DNA of 7,855 nucleotides from Gammaproteobacteria bacterium (GCA_003476445.1 DMUF01000019.1:1-7855); one strand, 5' to 3'; shown: positions 1 to 6,291, counted from the first letter of the stretch. Numbers and translations are program-made. Notes: generated from the sequence alone by a model not told the origin.

Positions 1-324
1 AACCTGCTCGTCATGGTGATCGTCGGCGGGTACGAGACATTTGTTTCTCGCCTGAACCTCGAAGGTCATCCCGATCAGCCCGAATGGCTGAGCCACGTGA
101 ACGCTTCGGTGCTCAAAGTGAAGCTTGCCATGGCGATCATCGGTATCTCCTCGATCCACCTGCTCAAAACGTTCATCGAAGCAGGCGCGATCGGCGCTCC
201 TAACTCCAAGGTGACCGCAGACGGAGTCATGTGGCAGACGATCATCCACATGGCGTTCATCGTGTCCGCGATCGGCATCGCATGGACTGATCGACTGATG
301 AATTCGAGCATCCGCAAGGAATAA
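1..324 (+). CDS. UPF0114 / YqhA-family inner membrane protein (3' part)
   Basis: The open frame enters from the left edge, so the 5' end is missing. The visible 107 residues end at TAA 322-324. They resemble the C-terminal two thirds of E. coli YqhA (about 164 aa): the signature 'LLVMVIVGGYETFVSRL' at the start, then 'GISSIHLLKTF' and a C-terminal 'IIHMAFIVSAIGIAWTDRL'. Three hydrophobic stretches (fragment residues about 1-15, 41-59 and 77-95) fit membrane helices, so the protein should sit in the inner membrane. The biochemical function of UPF0114 proteins is not established and nothing here adds to it. The next gene starts 25 bp downstream on the same strand, so read-through into it is plausible. 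Family assignment is firm; role unknown. Confidence 0.9.
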   Translation, partial: NLLVMVIVGGYETFVSRLNLEGHPDQPEWLSHVNASVLKVKLAMAIIGISSIHLLKTFIEAGAIGAPNSKVTADGVMWQTIIHMAFIVSAIGIAWTDRLMNSSIRKE

Positions 325-349
325 CCCTCACCACCAGACGAGCGGATTG

Positions 350-973
350 ATGCCAGCGAAACCAATGATCAACCGACTCGTCGGGGCGGCGACAGCCGCG
401 GGTTCGGCTCTCGTTCTCGCGCTCCTCGCGTCGCTGGGTCATGCCCTTGAAGAGCCCACCTTCGAACGTCTGGAAACCGAGGGCGACTTCGAGCTGCGGC
501 GCTATGCGGGCTATCACATCGTATCCGCGCCCGCTGGTGCTTCCTTCGAGGAGACTGGGGACGTCGCGTTTCGACCGTTGTTCCGATACATCAGCGGCGC
601 TAACACCGGCGGCAACGACATCGCGATGACGGCACCCGTTCTGCAAACGCGGGCTGATGCGGACTGGCGTCTCGCGTTTGTCGTGCCGGCTGAAGTCGCG
701 GCCGGCAGCATTCCTGCGCCGGTCACACCCGGTTTAGCGATTGAAACGGTGCCAGGCGGGCTGTACGGCGTACAACGATTTTCCGGCGGCTGGGGTGAGG
801 AGCGTTTCATGGCTCAGGAACTCGCGCTGGCAGAAACACTCAAAGCGCGGGGCTACGCGATCTGTGGTCCCACGCGCTACGCGCGCTATGACCCGCCGTT
901 CAAGCCATGGTTTCTCCGGCGCAACGAGATTCTCATGCCCGTGGAGCAAGGGGCATGCAGCGCGAGGCGCTGA
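350..973 (+). CDS. SOUL-family heme-binding-like protein, exported
   Basis: A 207-aa protein of the SOUL/HBP family (first described as eukaryotic heme-binding proteins). Residues about 7-32 look like a signal peptide: a basic start, an Ala/Leu-rich core and a likely cleavage after 'GHA', which predicts a periplasmic location. The SOUL fold follows from about residue 35: 'FELRRYAGYHIV' (47-58), the family motif 'IAMTAPV' (91-97) and the C-terminal 'YDPPFKPWFLRRNEIL' (180-195), all highly characteristic. Length matches bacterial members. The start is uncertain: TTG 347, ATG 350 and ATG 365 are all in frame and none has a good ribosome binding site; ATG 365 would still leave a complete signal peptide. 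Heme binding in bacterial SOUL proteins is largely inferred from homology. It lies 25 bp after the UPF0114 gene and converges with the kinase gene, leaving 14 bp between the stop codons. Confidence 0.92.
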   Translation: MPAKPMINRLVGAATAAGSALVLALLASLGHALEEPTFERLETEGDFELRRYAGYHIVSAPAGASFEETGDVAFRPLFRYISGANTGGNDIAMTAPVLQTRADADWRLAFVVPAEVAAGSIPAPVTPGLAIETVPGGLYGVQRFSGGWGEERFMAQELALAETLKARGYAICGPTRYARYDPPFKPWFLRRNEILMPVEQGACSARR

Positions 974-987
974 CTGTTGCGCGTCAC

Positions 988-3477
988 TCAGATCGCGTCC
1001 GTTCGCGATGACTTGAGCGTGCGCTCCCGGATCCAGTCCAGCACGCGCTCCGCCTCGAGATAAAGCTGGTGGGCGTAGGCCACCACCGCCTGCACGTTGC
1101 CGGTCATTGCCGCGGATTCAAGCACATCACTGAGGTCAGCGAGCGTCGCTGCGCCCACCAGTCGGGCTGAGGCCTTCAAGCGGTGGGCCGCCATGCCCAT
1201 CGCAGGCAATCGCCCGGCTGCCAGCTCACGCTGCATTTCCCGCACCGTACTGGAACAGACCGCCGCGAACTCGGCGTAGAGGTTACGCAAGACGGCTTCG
1301 TCATCCGAGCCCAGCGCACGCGCAAGCGCGTCGCCATCCACCGGCTCCGCGCGGGTATCGCCCTCTTCCGCTGTTGTCGACGACCCCTGCGCGCCGAAGC
1401 GCTCGATCTGAGGCACCCACACTGAAAGCAGGTGACGAAGCTGATCCAGAAGAATCGGCTTGACCAGATAATCATCGTAACCCGCAGCCAGCGCTGTCTG
1501 ACGCGCAGCCTCGGCGTAATCTGCCGAGATGGCAACCAGCACGGTCCTGCGGTCAGCGCGCTCGTCAAGACTGCGCAGTTCGCGCGCGAACACGTAGCCA
1601 TCCATTAGCGGCATCTGCAGATCCGACAACACCAGGTCATAACGGGAAACCTGACAGGCCTGCAGCGCCTGGTGCCCGTTATCCGCGGTATCGACTTCAT
1701 GCCCAAGCGATTGCATCTGCTGCCGCAGCACCAGCTGATTGACCGGATTGTCCTCGATCACAAGGATCCGGACGCTGTGCGGCCCTGCGGGCTGTTTTTC
1801 CGGTGTCGATACGGTTGCAACCGGCCCTCCATAGAGCGCCTTGAGAAGACCTTCCGCGGTGAATACCGGACCGCGGAGCAGCCCCACACCGGAGCCCTGC
1901 CGGTCGCGCAGCGTCGTCTCCGCGTCAACCACGAGGAGCAATCGCGCGTGTTCTTGTCCAAGCGGCAGCATGGATGACAGATGCAGGACAGTGCCCGCCT
2001 GACGACAGTCAACGATGCGCAGGCTATCGACGCCACCAGAGTCCTCAACCAAGGTGATTCCGACACTGCCTGCAAGCTCGGTCATAACGGCACGCAAATG
2101 TGGATCGTCGGTCTCCAGAGTCGCGCTGCGCACATCTGCGGGCAGTCGGCGCAAACGCGGCGCGGCGGCTGCTCCCAGCGGCAGCGTCAGATACACGTCG
2201 AAACGGGAGCCCTGACCCAGCGTACTGCTGACCTCGATACGGCCGGCCATCGCGCGGGAAAGCTCTTGCGCGATGGTGAGACCAAGACCGGTTCCCGACG
2301 GCCGCGATTCCCCTTCCCGCGAGGAAGCGCGCGTGAACGGCTCGAACAGCAGCGGCATGAAGTCCGCCTCGATACCCACGCCCGAATCCACCACGCTGAA
2401 ACAGACGTGAACCTCTTCGGGCAGTTTGGCGATAAGAGCGAGGCGCAGCTCGACCCAGTTTCGGTGCTCGTCTTGTTGCCGCTGATAGCGAATCGCATTG
2501 CCCAACAGATTCACGAGTATTTGTCGCAAACGCACCGGATCAACCGAAACGTCCTCAATCGGTTCCGGCATCACAAAGAACAGGTCAACCTGGGCGGCCT
2601 CGGCCGTGCTGCTCATGTAGCCGAGCACGTTGGTGCAGAAAGGCTCAAGCGCGGTGTCAAACGGTCTCAGCTCGACTTCGCGGGTACCCATCGACGAGTA
2701 ATCGAGAATGTGGTTCAGCAGCTCGAGCAGCCCTTGGGATGCATCCTGCACACTGCGCTGAAGCTCCTGTTGGTGGCGGTTGAGCGGCGTGCGCCCAAGC
2801 AGTTCGAGCGCACCCAGCACGCCGGCGATGGGCGTGCGAACCTCGTGCGCAAGAACAGCAAGATACGCCTGCGCCTCTCGGTTCGAGCGCTCGAGCTGTC
2901 GACGCTGTTCGTGCAGGCTGCGATTGACTACCCGCAAATCCGCCTCGATGAGGCGATGGGTATCAAGCAGCATCAGGTGCTCGACGACCGCGTCATAGGC
3001 GGCAAAGTCGCCGAGTCTCAGACCGTACTGACCCAGTTCAGCCGTCGAATGCAACCACGGCGAGCCAATGAAGAACGCAAAGTCACGTCCATTGACCTGC
3101 ACCAGCGCCACTTCACCACGCATGCGAATGCCAAGCCGACGTATGACCCAGATCACCAGGGATCGCTGATGGCGCATTAACCAGGCGAAGGAGAATTCTC
3201 GCGCGGGTGCCTGTGACTCAAACAGCGCGGACAGAGTCAGTGGCTCACCGCTTTGGTAGCCCTCGATCTCCGGCAAAAGCATGCGCAGCGAGCGCCCCGC
3301 ATGCAGAATTCTGAGTTCTTCATCAATGACCAGGTGAAACGGAACCAGCTGGTCCATCACACCAAAGGAGATTGGGAAGACCCCCTTCGATCCCGTCGGC
3401 AAGTTCTCGGGAGAGAAGGGCACGCGTTGATCGATCGGGAGATTCGCTTCCGCTTCGCTCGGCGGTCGGTCAACCAT
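988..3477 (-). CDS. H-NOX-associated (HNOBA) hybrid histidine kinase with receiver and Hpt domains
   Basis: An 829-aa soluble hybrid kinase with no membrane segment. Domains in order: HNOBA-type sensor partner (about 33-175; its signature 'GSPWLHSTAELGQYGLRLGDF' region spans 138-158); a Leu/Arg/Glu-rich coiled coil (about 170-205); HisKA with phospho-acceptor H211 in 'HEVRTP'; HATPase with N box N323/N327, G1 'DSGVGI' 364-369, F box 'FEPF' 378-381 and G2 'GTGLGL' 395-400; a degenerate receiver-like segment (about 448-550); a canonical receiver (569-685) with E575/D576, phospho-acceptor D619, S651 and K673; and a C-terminal Hpt domain with H765 in 'HRLKASA'. All residues for a four-step His-Asp-His-Asp relay are present, the last Asp being on another protein. 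The start ATG (3475-3477) lies inside the H-NOX gene in an 8-bp overlap and lacks a Shine-Dalgarno sequence, implying translational coupling. HNOBA domains are known partners of H-NOX proteins, so the neighbouring sensor is the likely input. Confidence 0.95.
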   Translation of the reverse strand: MVDRPPSEAEANLPIDQRVPFSPENLPTGSKGVFPISFGVMDQLVPFHLVIDEELRILHAGRSLRMLLPEIEGYQSGEPLTLSALFESQAPAREFSFAWLMRHQRSLVIWVIRRLGIRMRGEVALVQVNGRDFAFFIGSPWLHSTAELGQYGLRLGDFAAYDAVVEHLMLLDTHRLIEADLRVVNRSLHEQRRQLERSNREAQAYLAVLAHEVRTPIAGVLGALELLGRTPLNRHQQELQRSVQDASQGLLELLNHILDYSSMGTREVELRPFDTALEPFCTNVLGYMSSTAEAAQVDLFFVMPEPIEDVSVDPVRLRQILVNLLGNAIRYQRQQDEHRNWVELRLALIAKLPEEVHVCFSVVDSGVGIEADFMPLLFEPFTRASSREGESRPSGTGLGLTIAQELSRAMAGRIEVSSTLGQGSRFDVYLTLPLGAAAAPRLRRLPADVRSATLETDDPHLRAVMTELAGSVGITLVEDSGGVDSLRIVDCRQAGTVLHLSSMLPLGQEHARLLLVVDAETTLRDRQGSGVGLLRGPVFTAEGLLKALYGGPVATVSTPEKQPAGPHSVRILVIEDNPVNQLVLRQQMQSLGHEVDTADNGHQALQACQVSRYDLVLSDLQMPLMDGYVFARELRSLDERADRRTVLVAISADYAEAARQTALAAGYDDYLVKPILLDQLRHLLSVWVPQIERFGAQGSSTTAEEGDTRAEPVDGDALARALGSDDEAVLRNLYAEFAAVCSSTVREMQRELAAGRLPAMGMAAHRLKASARLVGAATLADLSDVLESAAMTGNVQAVVAYAHQLYLEAERVLDWIRERTLKSSRTDAI

Positions 3478-4024
3478 GCGCAGGAGCCCAACAAAACCTG
3501 AACTCGGCGGTAACTTCAGACCCCAAGGAGGTCAGCCGCTCGACGGTCCCTTGCACGCCAAACATCCGCGCCACGCCCATCAACAAGCCCTCGACAAAGG
3601 GCTCAAGCCCTGCGCGCGGCGACCAGTACAACACGCGCACGGACTGTTCGCTCTCGGGAATGGCCTCGAACTCCGGCGGACGCATCTGCGGAAAGACGAG
3701 TTGGGTGCGCACATGCAACGCGTTGAGCCCCGTAATGAACTCTCCCGGGTCGCGCCCATTACCTGTCATGAGCTCACGCATCGGACTGGCCAGAGCGTAA
3801 TCGATCCAGTAATCGCCGAGCTTGCGCAGCATCTCTGCCGGAGTAAGGTCAAAGAGCCGTGCTGACGACACCACAAGACCCACGGTCTGCTCATCGGGGT
3901 AGCCTTCGGTCGCTATGAGCGACGCGAACTCGAGCCCATTCTCCGCCGCGACGACGTTCCAAGCGGTCGGACCCAAGTTGCGCAGCACGTAGGACTCGAT
4001 CGACTTCATCACCATGCCGTACAC
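3470..4024 (-). CDS. H-NOX (heme nitric oxide/oxygen binding) sensor protein
   Basis: A 184-aa cytosolic heme sensor of the H-NOX family, of usual length for stand-alone bacterial members. It begins 'MYGMVMKSIESYVL', the family's typical N-terminus. The predicted heme ligand is proximal H104 in 'LNALHVRTQ', followed by the conserved Pro (P116). The heme-propionate motif YxSxR is Y133-W-S135-P-R137, followed by 'GLEPFVEGLLMGVA'. Counting five residues on from R137, the position of the distal Tyr of O2-binding H-NOX proteins (Tyr140 of the Thermoanaerobacter protein) is Pro142. This predicts NO binding and no stable O2 binding. The start is GTG (4022-4024): it has a strong ribosome binding site, and an in-frame stop lies upstream at 4049-4051. 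The gene overlaps the HNOBA kinase by 8 bp, the usual pairing in which NO-bound H-NOX changes kinase activity. Confidence 0.95.
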   Translation of the reverse strand: MYGMVMKSIESYVLRNLGPTAWNVVAAENGLEFASLIATEGYPDEQTVGLVVSSARLFDLTPAEMLRKLGDYWIDYALASPMRELMTGNGRDPGEFITGLNALHVRTQLVFPQMRPPEFEAIPESEQSVRVLYWSPRAGLEPFVEGLLMGVARMFGVQGTVERLTSLGSEVTAEFRFCWAPAHG

Positions 4025-4031
4025 GATGCGG

Positions 4032-4038
4032 CTCCCTT
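4032..4038 (-). promoter_or_regulatory. Ribosome binding site of the H-NOX gene
   Basis: Read on the minus strand this is AAGGGAG, a near-ideal Shine-Dalgarno sequence 7 nt upstream of the GTG at 4022-4024. It supports the GTG start over the internal ATG codons at residues 4 and 6. Confidence 0.75.
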
Positions 4039-4068
4039 TGCGACGACGTTAGATTTCAAGTTTAGCCG

Positions 4069-4074
4069 AACATA
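4069..4074 (-). promoter_or_regulatory. Possible extended -10 box for the H-NOX/kinase operon
   Basis: The minus strand reads TG-T-TATGTT here, an extended -10 pattern that would start transcription near 4062, with a leader of about 38 nt before the GTG. No convincing -35 box lies 16-18 bp upstream. The hexamer overlaps one copy of the GCCGAACA repeat (4065-4072). This is a weak prediction from pattern only. Confidence 0.3.
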
Positions 4075-4158
4075 ACACGAAGCAAACAAAGCGGGTCGAT
4101 TTTGGCGCAGAACAGGGACAAATTCGCACAGCGCCCCCCTTTCATTGTTGCCGAACAG

Positions 4159-4172
4159 TAAAGGGTCCTTTA
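4159..4172. promoter_or_regulatory. Perfect palindrome TAAAGG-GT-CCTTTA, candidate operator
   Basis: Arms of 6 bp (4159-4164 and 4167-4172) match perfectly around a 2-bp spacer. The site lies about 120 bp upstream of the response regulator's start. A TTGTTG at 4145-4150 could be a -35 box with a poor -10 (TTTATC, 4169-4174; 18-bp spacing), in which case the palindrome would overlap the promoter as a repressor site would. The symmetry is directly visible; the operator role is inference. Confidence 0.4.
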
Positions 4173-4180
4173 TCTTTGCG

Positions 4181-4197
4181 GGTTGTCGCCGACACCC
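4181..4197. promoter_or_regulatory. Second imperfect dyad, GGTTGTCG-C-CGACACCC
   Basis: Seven of eight base pairs match around a single central C; the mismatch is T4183 opposite C4195. The centre lies about 23 bp from that of the neighbouring palindrome, roughly two helical turns, so proteins on the two sites could sit on the same DNA face. The one-base loop argues against an RNA hairpin. The function is unknown. Confidence 0.3.
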
Positions 4198-4288
4198 TCA
4201 TTTGCGAGGTATTGCCTACTGTGCCTGCGTCCATTGTTACCGCGAACCCGTCGGCTTTTTCTAAGGCGAACGCTGCAGGCACTCCGTC

Positions 4289-4981
4289 TTGACCCGCGTA
4301 CTGCTGGTCGAAGATGACGCCTTCATGGTGGCGGTCGCCCGCCAGATGCTCGCCACCGGCGACTATCAGGTGGTCATAGCAGCAACCGGGCGGGACGCCA
4401 TCAAGCTGATCCGGGAACGTGCACCAGACGTGATCCTGCTCGACCTCGGGTTGCCCGATATGGAGGGCACGCAGCTCATTCCGCAGCTGCGCACGCTGAG
4501 CAGCTGCCCGCTGATCGTCGTATCAGCCCGCGACGACACCATGACCAAAGTAACGGCGCTCGACCTCGGCGCCGACGACTACATTCTGAAACCATTCGTC
4601 AGCGAGGAACTGCTGGCGCGCCTGCGCTCCGTGCTGAGACGCGCGACCCCGTCGCGCGAGATCGACCGCCAGCACGTTGCGCCGGGCATCGACTTCGACC
4701 CCGAGCTACGCGTCGTGCGCCAGGCAGACGGTCGACAGACTCATCTCACCACCATCGAGTCGATGCTGCTCGGGCTTCTGGTGTCCGCAAATCCCCGCCC
4801 AATCTCGCGCCAGTCCATGCATCCGGTGCTGTTCGATCGACCCTGGACACGCGGCGATCGCACGCTCGATGTCCATGTGCACAACCTGCGCCAAAAGCTG
4901 CTGGGTCTTTCTGACGGCAATCTGTCGATCGGCAGCATCCGGGGGATCGGCTACGTGCTGCAGATCCGCGGACCCGCCTGA
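4289..4981 (+). CDS. OmpR-type response regulator (receiver + winged-helix DNA-binding domain)
   Basis: A 230-aa two-component regulator. The receiver (about 2-118) has acidic D9/D10, phospho-acceptor D52 in 'LLDLGLPD', S79 and K101 in 'LKPF'. A linker leads to a winged-helix domain (about 131-227) with 'LTTIESMLLGLL', the recognition-helix region 'RTLDVHVHNLRQKL' and the wing 'SIRGIGYVLQI'. This is the OmpR/PhoB layout and normal length. The start is TTG (4289-4291): it is the only start that keeps the first receiver strand 'RVLLVEDD' intact, since an in-frame TAA sits at 4262-4264 with no ATG or GTG between. A weak GCAGG at 4275-4279 may be its ribosome binding site. Transcribed divergently from the H-NOX/hybrid-kinase operon, it is the only output protein in view, so it is the likely last acceptor after the kinase's Hpt domain. 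Target genes are unknown; autoregulation through the shared intergenic region is plausible. Confidence 0.94.
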   Translation: MTRVLLVEDDAFMVAVARQMLATGDYQVVIAATGRDAIKLIRERAPDVILLDLGLPDMEGTQLIPQLRTLSSCPLIVVSARDDTMTKVTALDLGADDYILKPFVSEELLARLRSVLRRATPSREIDRQHVAPGIDFDPELRVVRQADGRQTHLTTIESMLLGLLVSANPRPISRQSMHPVLFDRPWTRGDRTLDVHVHNLRQKLLGLSDGNLSIGSIRGIGYVLQIRGPA

Positions 4982-4983
4982 CC

Positions 4984-5000
4984 GGCGCGCCCCGCGCGCC
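4984..5000 (+). terminator. GC hairpin just after the response regulator, weak terminator candidate
   Basis: GGCGCG (4984-4989) and CGCGCC (4995-5000) pair perfectly around a 5-nt CCCCG loop, beginning 3 bp after the regulator's stop codon. No T-run follows, so it is not a standard intrinsic terminator. It may act as an RNA stability hairpin or be incidental in GC-rich DNA. Confidence 0.25.
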
Positions 5001-5020
5001 GCCCCCCGAGATCAGAGCAA

Positions 5021-5075
5021 CCCTGCTTCTGGCCTGCTTTCGGGCTGTTTTCGACCTGCTCCAGGCCTGCGTTAG
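5021..5075. repeat. Five degenerate 11-bp tandem repeats
   Basis: Consecutive 11-mers are CCCTGCTTCTG, GCCTGCTTTCG, GGCTGTTTTCG, ACCTGCTCCAG and GCCTGCGTTAG, with approximate consensus gCCTGCttTcG. The array fills most of the gap between the regulator and the aminotransferase, and its last unit contains the aminotransferase stop codon (5072-5074). There are no indels between units, so the 11-bp phase is kept throughout. It may be a decayed minisatellite; a role in DNA bending or transcription termination is only conjecture. Confidence 0.5.
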
Positions 5076-6277
5076 GCGTTAAGGCGAGCAGCGACCGCTG
5101 CGCCGACGCGCGCCACGTTCGAAGAGTTGAGCGCCGCCACGCAAATACGGCCGCTGTCTACCGCGTAAATGCCATGGTCATCGCGCAGCCGGGCGACGTC
5201 CTCCGGGCTCAGGCCGGAATAGGAGAACATGCCGTTTTGCCGTAACACGAAACGGAACTCCGCGTTACTGCCCGCCGCTTCGACCGCGGCCACGAGCGCC
5301 TCGCGCATGTCTTTGATCCGCACGCGCATGGCTGCGAGCTCCGCTTCCCAGCGTGCCCGCAGCACCGGCGACGTCAGCACGGCTGCAATCACCTGCGCGC
5401 CGTGGGTGGGCGGGTTCGAGTAGTTCGCGCGCACCACCCGCTTCAGCTGCGAGAGCGCGCGGGTAGCCGCATCCGCATGCGGAGCGACAATAGACAGGGC
5501 GCCGACCCGCTCTCCATACAGCGAAAAATTCTTCGAGAAGGAGTTCGCGACAAATGCAGGCACGCCGGCCTCCACAAATCGGCGCACGGGCATGGCATCG
5601 GCTTCGAGCCCGCTCGCAAAACCCTGATAGGCGAGATCAAGAATCGGTACCAGACCGCGATCGCGCACGGTCTCAATGATCTCTGCCCACTGCGCCGTAT
5701 CCGGATCGGCCCCGGTCGGGTTGTGACAGCAGACGTGCAACACGACGATCGAGCCTGCCGGCAACCCGGCGAGGGTGGCGCGCATGGCCGGAAAGTCGAG
5801 ACCGCGCGTATCACGGTTGTAGTACGGATACGCTTCGACGGTGAAGCCCGCGCTCTCAAAAATAGCGCGATGATTCTCCCAGCTCGGATTGCTGATCCAC
5901 ACCGTCGCCTGGGCATGAAAACGGCGCAGGAACTCTGCAGCGAGGCGCAGCGCCCCCGTGCCACCCAGCGCCTGCGCAGTCACGATGCGCCCTTCAAGCA
6001 GCGCAGGCGCACCTGCTCCGAAAACGAGTTCCTGCACGGCGCGTACATAGGCGGGCAGTCCATCGATCGGCTGATATCCGCGCGGCAATCCCTTCGCCGC
6101 CAGGTCGGACTCCGCCTGGCGAACGCTGTCGAGGACCGGTATGCGTCCCTGGTCGTCGTAATAGACGCCCACGCCAAGATTGACCTTGTCGGCGCGCGAA
6201 TCAGCGTTGAAGGCTTCGGTCACGCCAAGAATGGGGTCCCGCGGGGCGAGCGGAATAGCATCGAAGAGGGAAGTCAT
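5072..6277 (-). CDS. Aspartate/aromatic amino acid aminotransferase (class I, PLP-dependent)
   Basis: A 401-aa cytosolic enzyme of the AspC/TyrB group, which transfers amino groups between aspartate or aromatic amino acids and 2-oxoglutarate. Resemblance to E. coli AspC (396 aa) runs end to end: 'DPILG' (14-18), 'GGTGALR' (105-111), 'NPSWENH' (130-136, stacking W133), 'CCHNPTG' (183-189, N186), 'DLAYQGF' (214-220, D214 and Y217), PLP lysine K249 in 'SFSKNF', 'RANYSNPPTHG' (283-293) and substrate-carboxylate R377 in 'SGRICVAALN'. The catalytic set is complete. The start chosen is ATG 6275-6277, with AGGA at 6288-6291. The frame stays open to 6442, but those 55 extra residues are Arg-rich, have no counterpart in the family and would overlap the antiporter gene. 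AspC and TyrB cannot be separated by eye. It is divergent from the antiporter gene; no tie to the sensor locus is visible. Confidence 0.95.
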   Translation of the reverse strand: MTSLFDAIPLAPRDPILGVTEAFNADSRADKVNLGVGVYYDDQGRIPVLDSVRQAESDLAAKGLPRGYQPIDGLPAYVRAVQELVFGAGAPALLEGRIVTAQALGGTGALRLAAEFLRRFHAQATVWISNPSWENHRAIFESAGFTVEAYPYYNRDTRGLDFPAMRATLAGLPAGSIVVLHVCCHNPTGADPDTAQWAEIIETVRDRGLVPILDLAYQGFASGLEADAMPVRRFVEAGVPAFVANSFSKNFSLYGERVGALSIVAPHADAATRALSQLKRVVRANYSNPPTHGAQVIAAVLTSPVLRARWEAELAAMRVRIKDMREALVAAVEAAGSNAEFRFVLRQNGMFSYSGLSPEDVARLRDDHGIYAVDSGRICVAALNSSNVARVGAAVAARLNA

Positions 6278-6287
6278 GATTCGGATG

Positions 6288-6291
6288 TCCT
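6288..6291 (-). promoter_or_regulatory. Ribosome binding site deciding the aminotransferase start
   Basis: The minus strand reads AGGA here, 10 nt upstream of the ATG at 6275-6277. It supports this start, which gives the family's normal N-terminus, over in-frame starts further upstream. Confidence 0.55.

Larger units (their letters stand above)
4065..4247. repeat. Short direct repeats in the H-NOX/regulator intergenic region
   Basis: Two related repeat families are visible. GCCGAACA occurs at 4065-4072 and again at 4150-4157, 85 bp apart. The second copy is part of a longer element, CATTGTTGCCGAAC (4143-4156), which recurs with one substitution and a 2-bp insertion as CATTGTTACCGCGAAC (4232-4247). 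They flank the two inverted repeats in the same gap and could be binding sites for the adjacent OmpR-type regulator, since that family usually binds direct repeats. The spacing is larger than typical tandem OmpR half-sites, so the link is speculative. Confidence 0.4.

Noticed and set aside
970..991. Possible bidirectional terminator between the SOUL and kinase genes
   Set aside because: Only a 4-bp CTGA/TCAG pairing around a 14-nt loop is present, arising mostly from the facing stop codons, with no T-run on either strand.
1981..3180. A 399-codon open frame on the + strand, antisense to the kinase gene
   Set aside because: It is the complement of a strongly supported kinase with all catalytic motifs. 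The product is rich in Arg, Gln and His with no recognisable domain, as expected of a GC-rich shadow frame.
3372..3865. Two + strand open frames (142 and 129 codons) antisense to the H-NOX gene and kinase start
   Set aside because: The H-NOX protein on the other strand has the proximal His, conserved Pro and YxSxR motif; the antisense products have no recognisable features.
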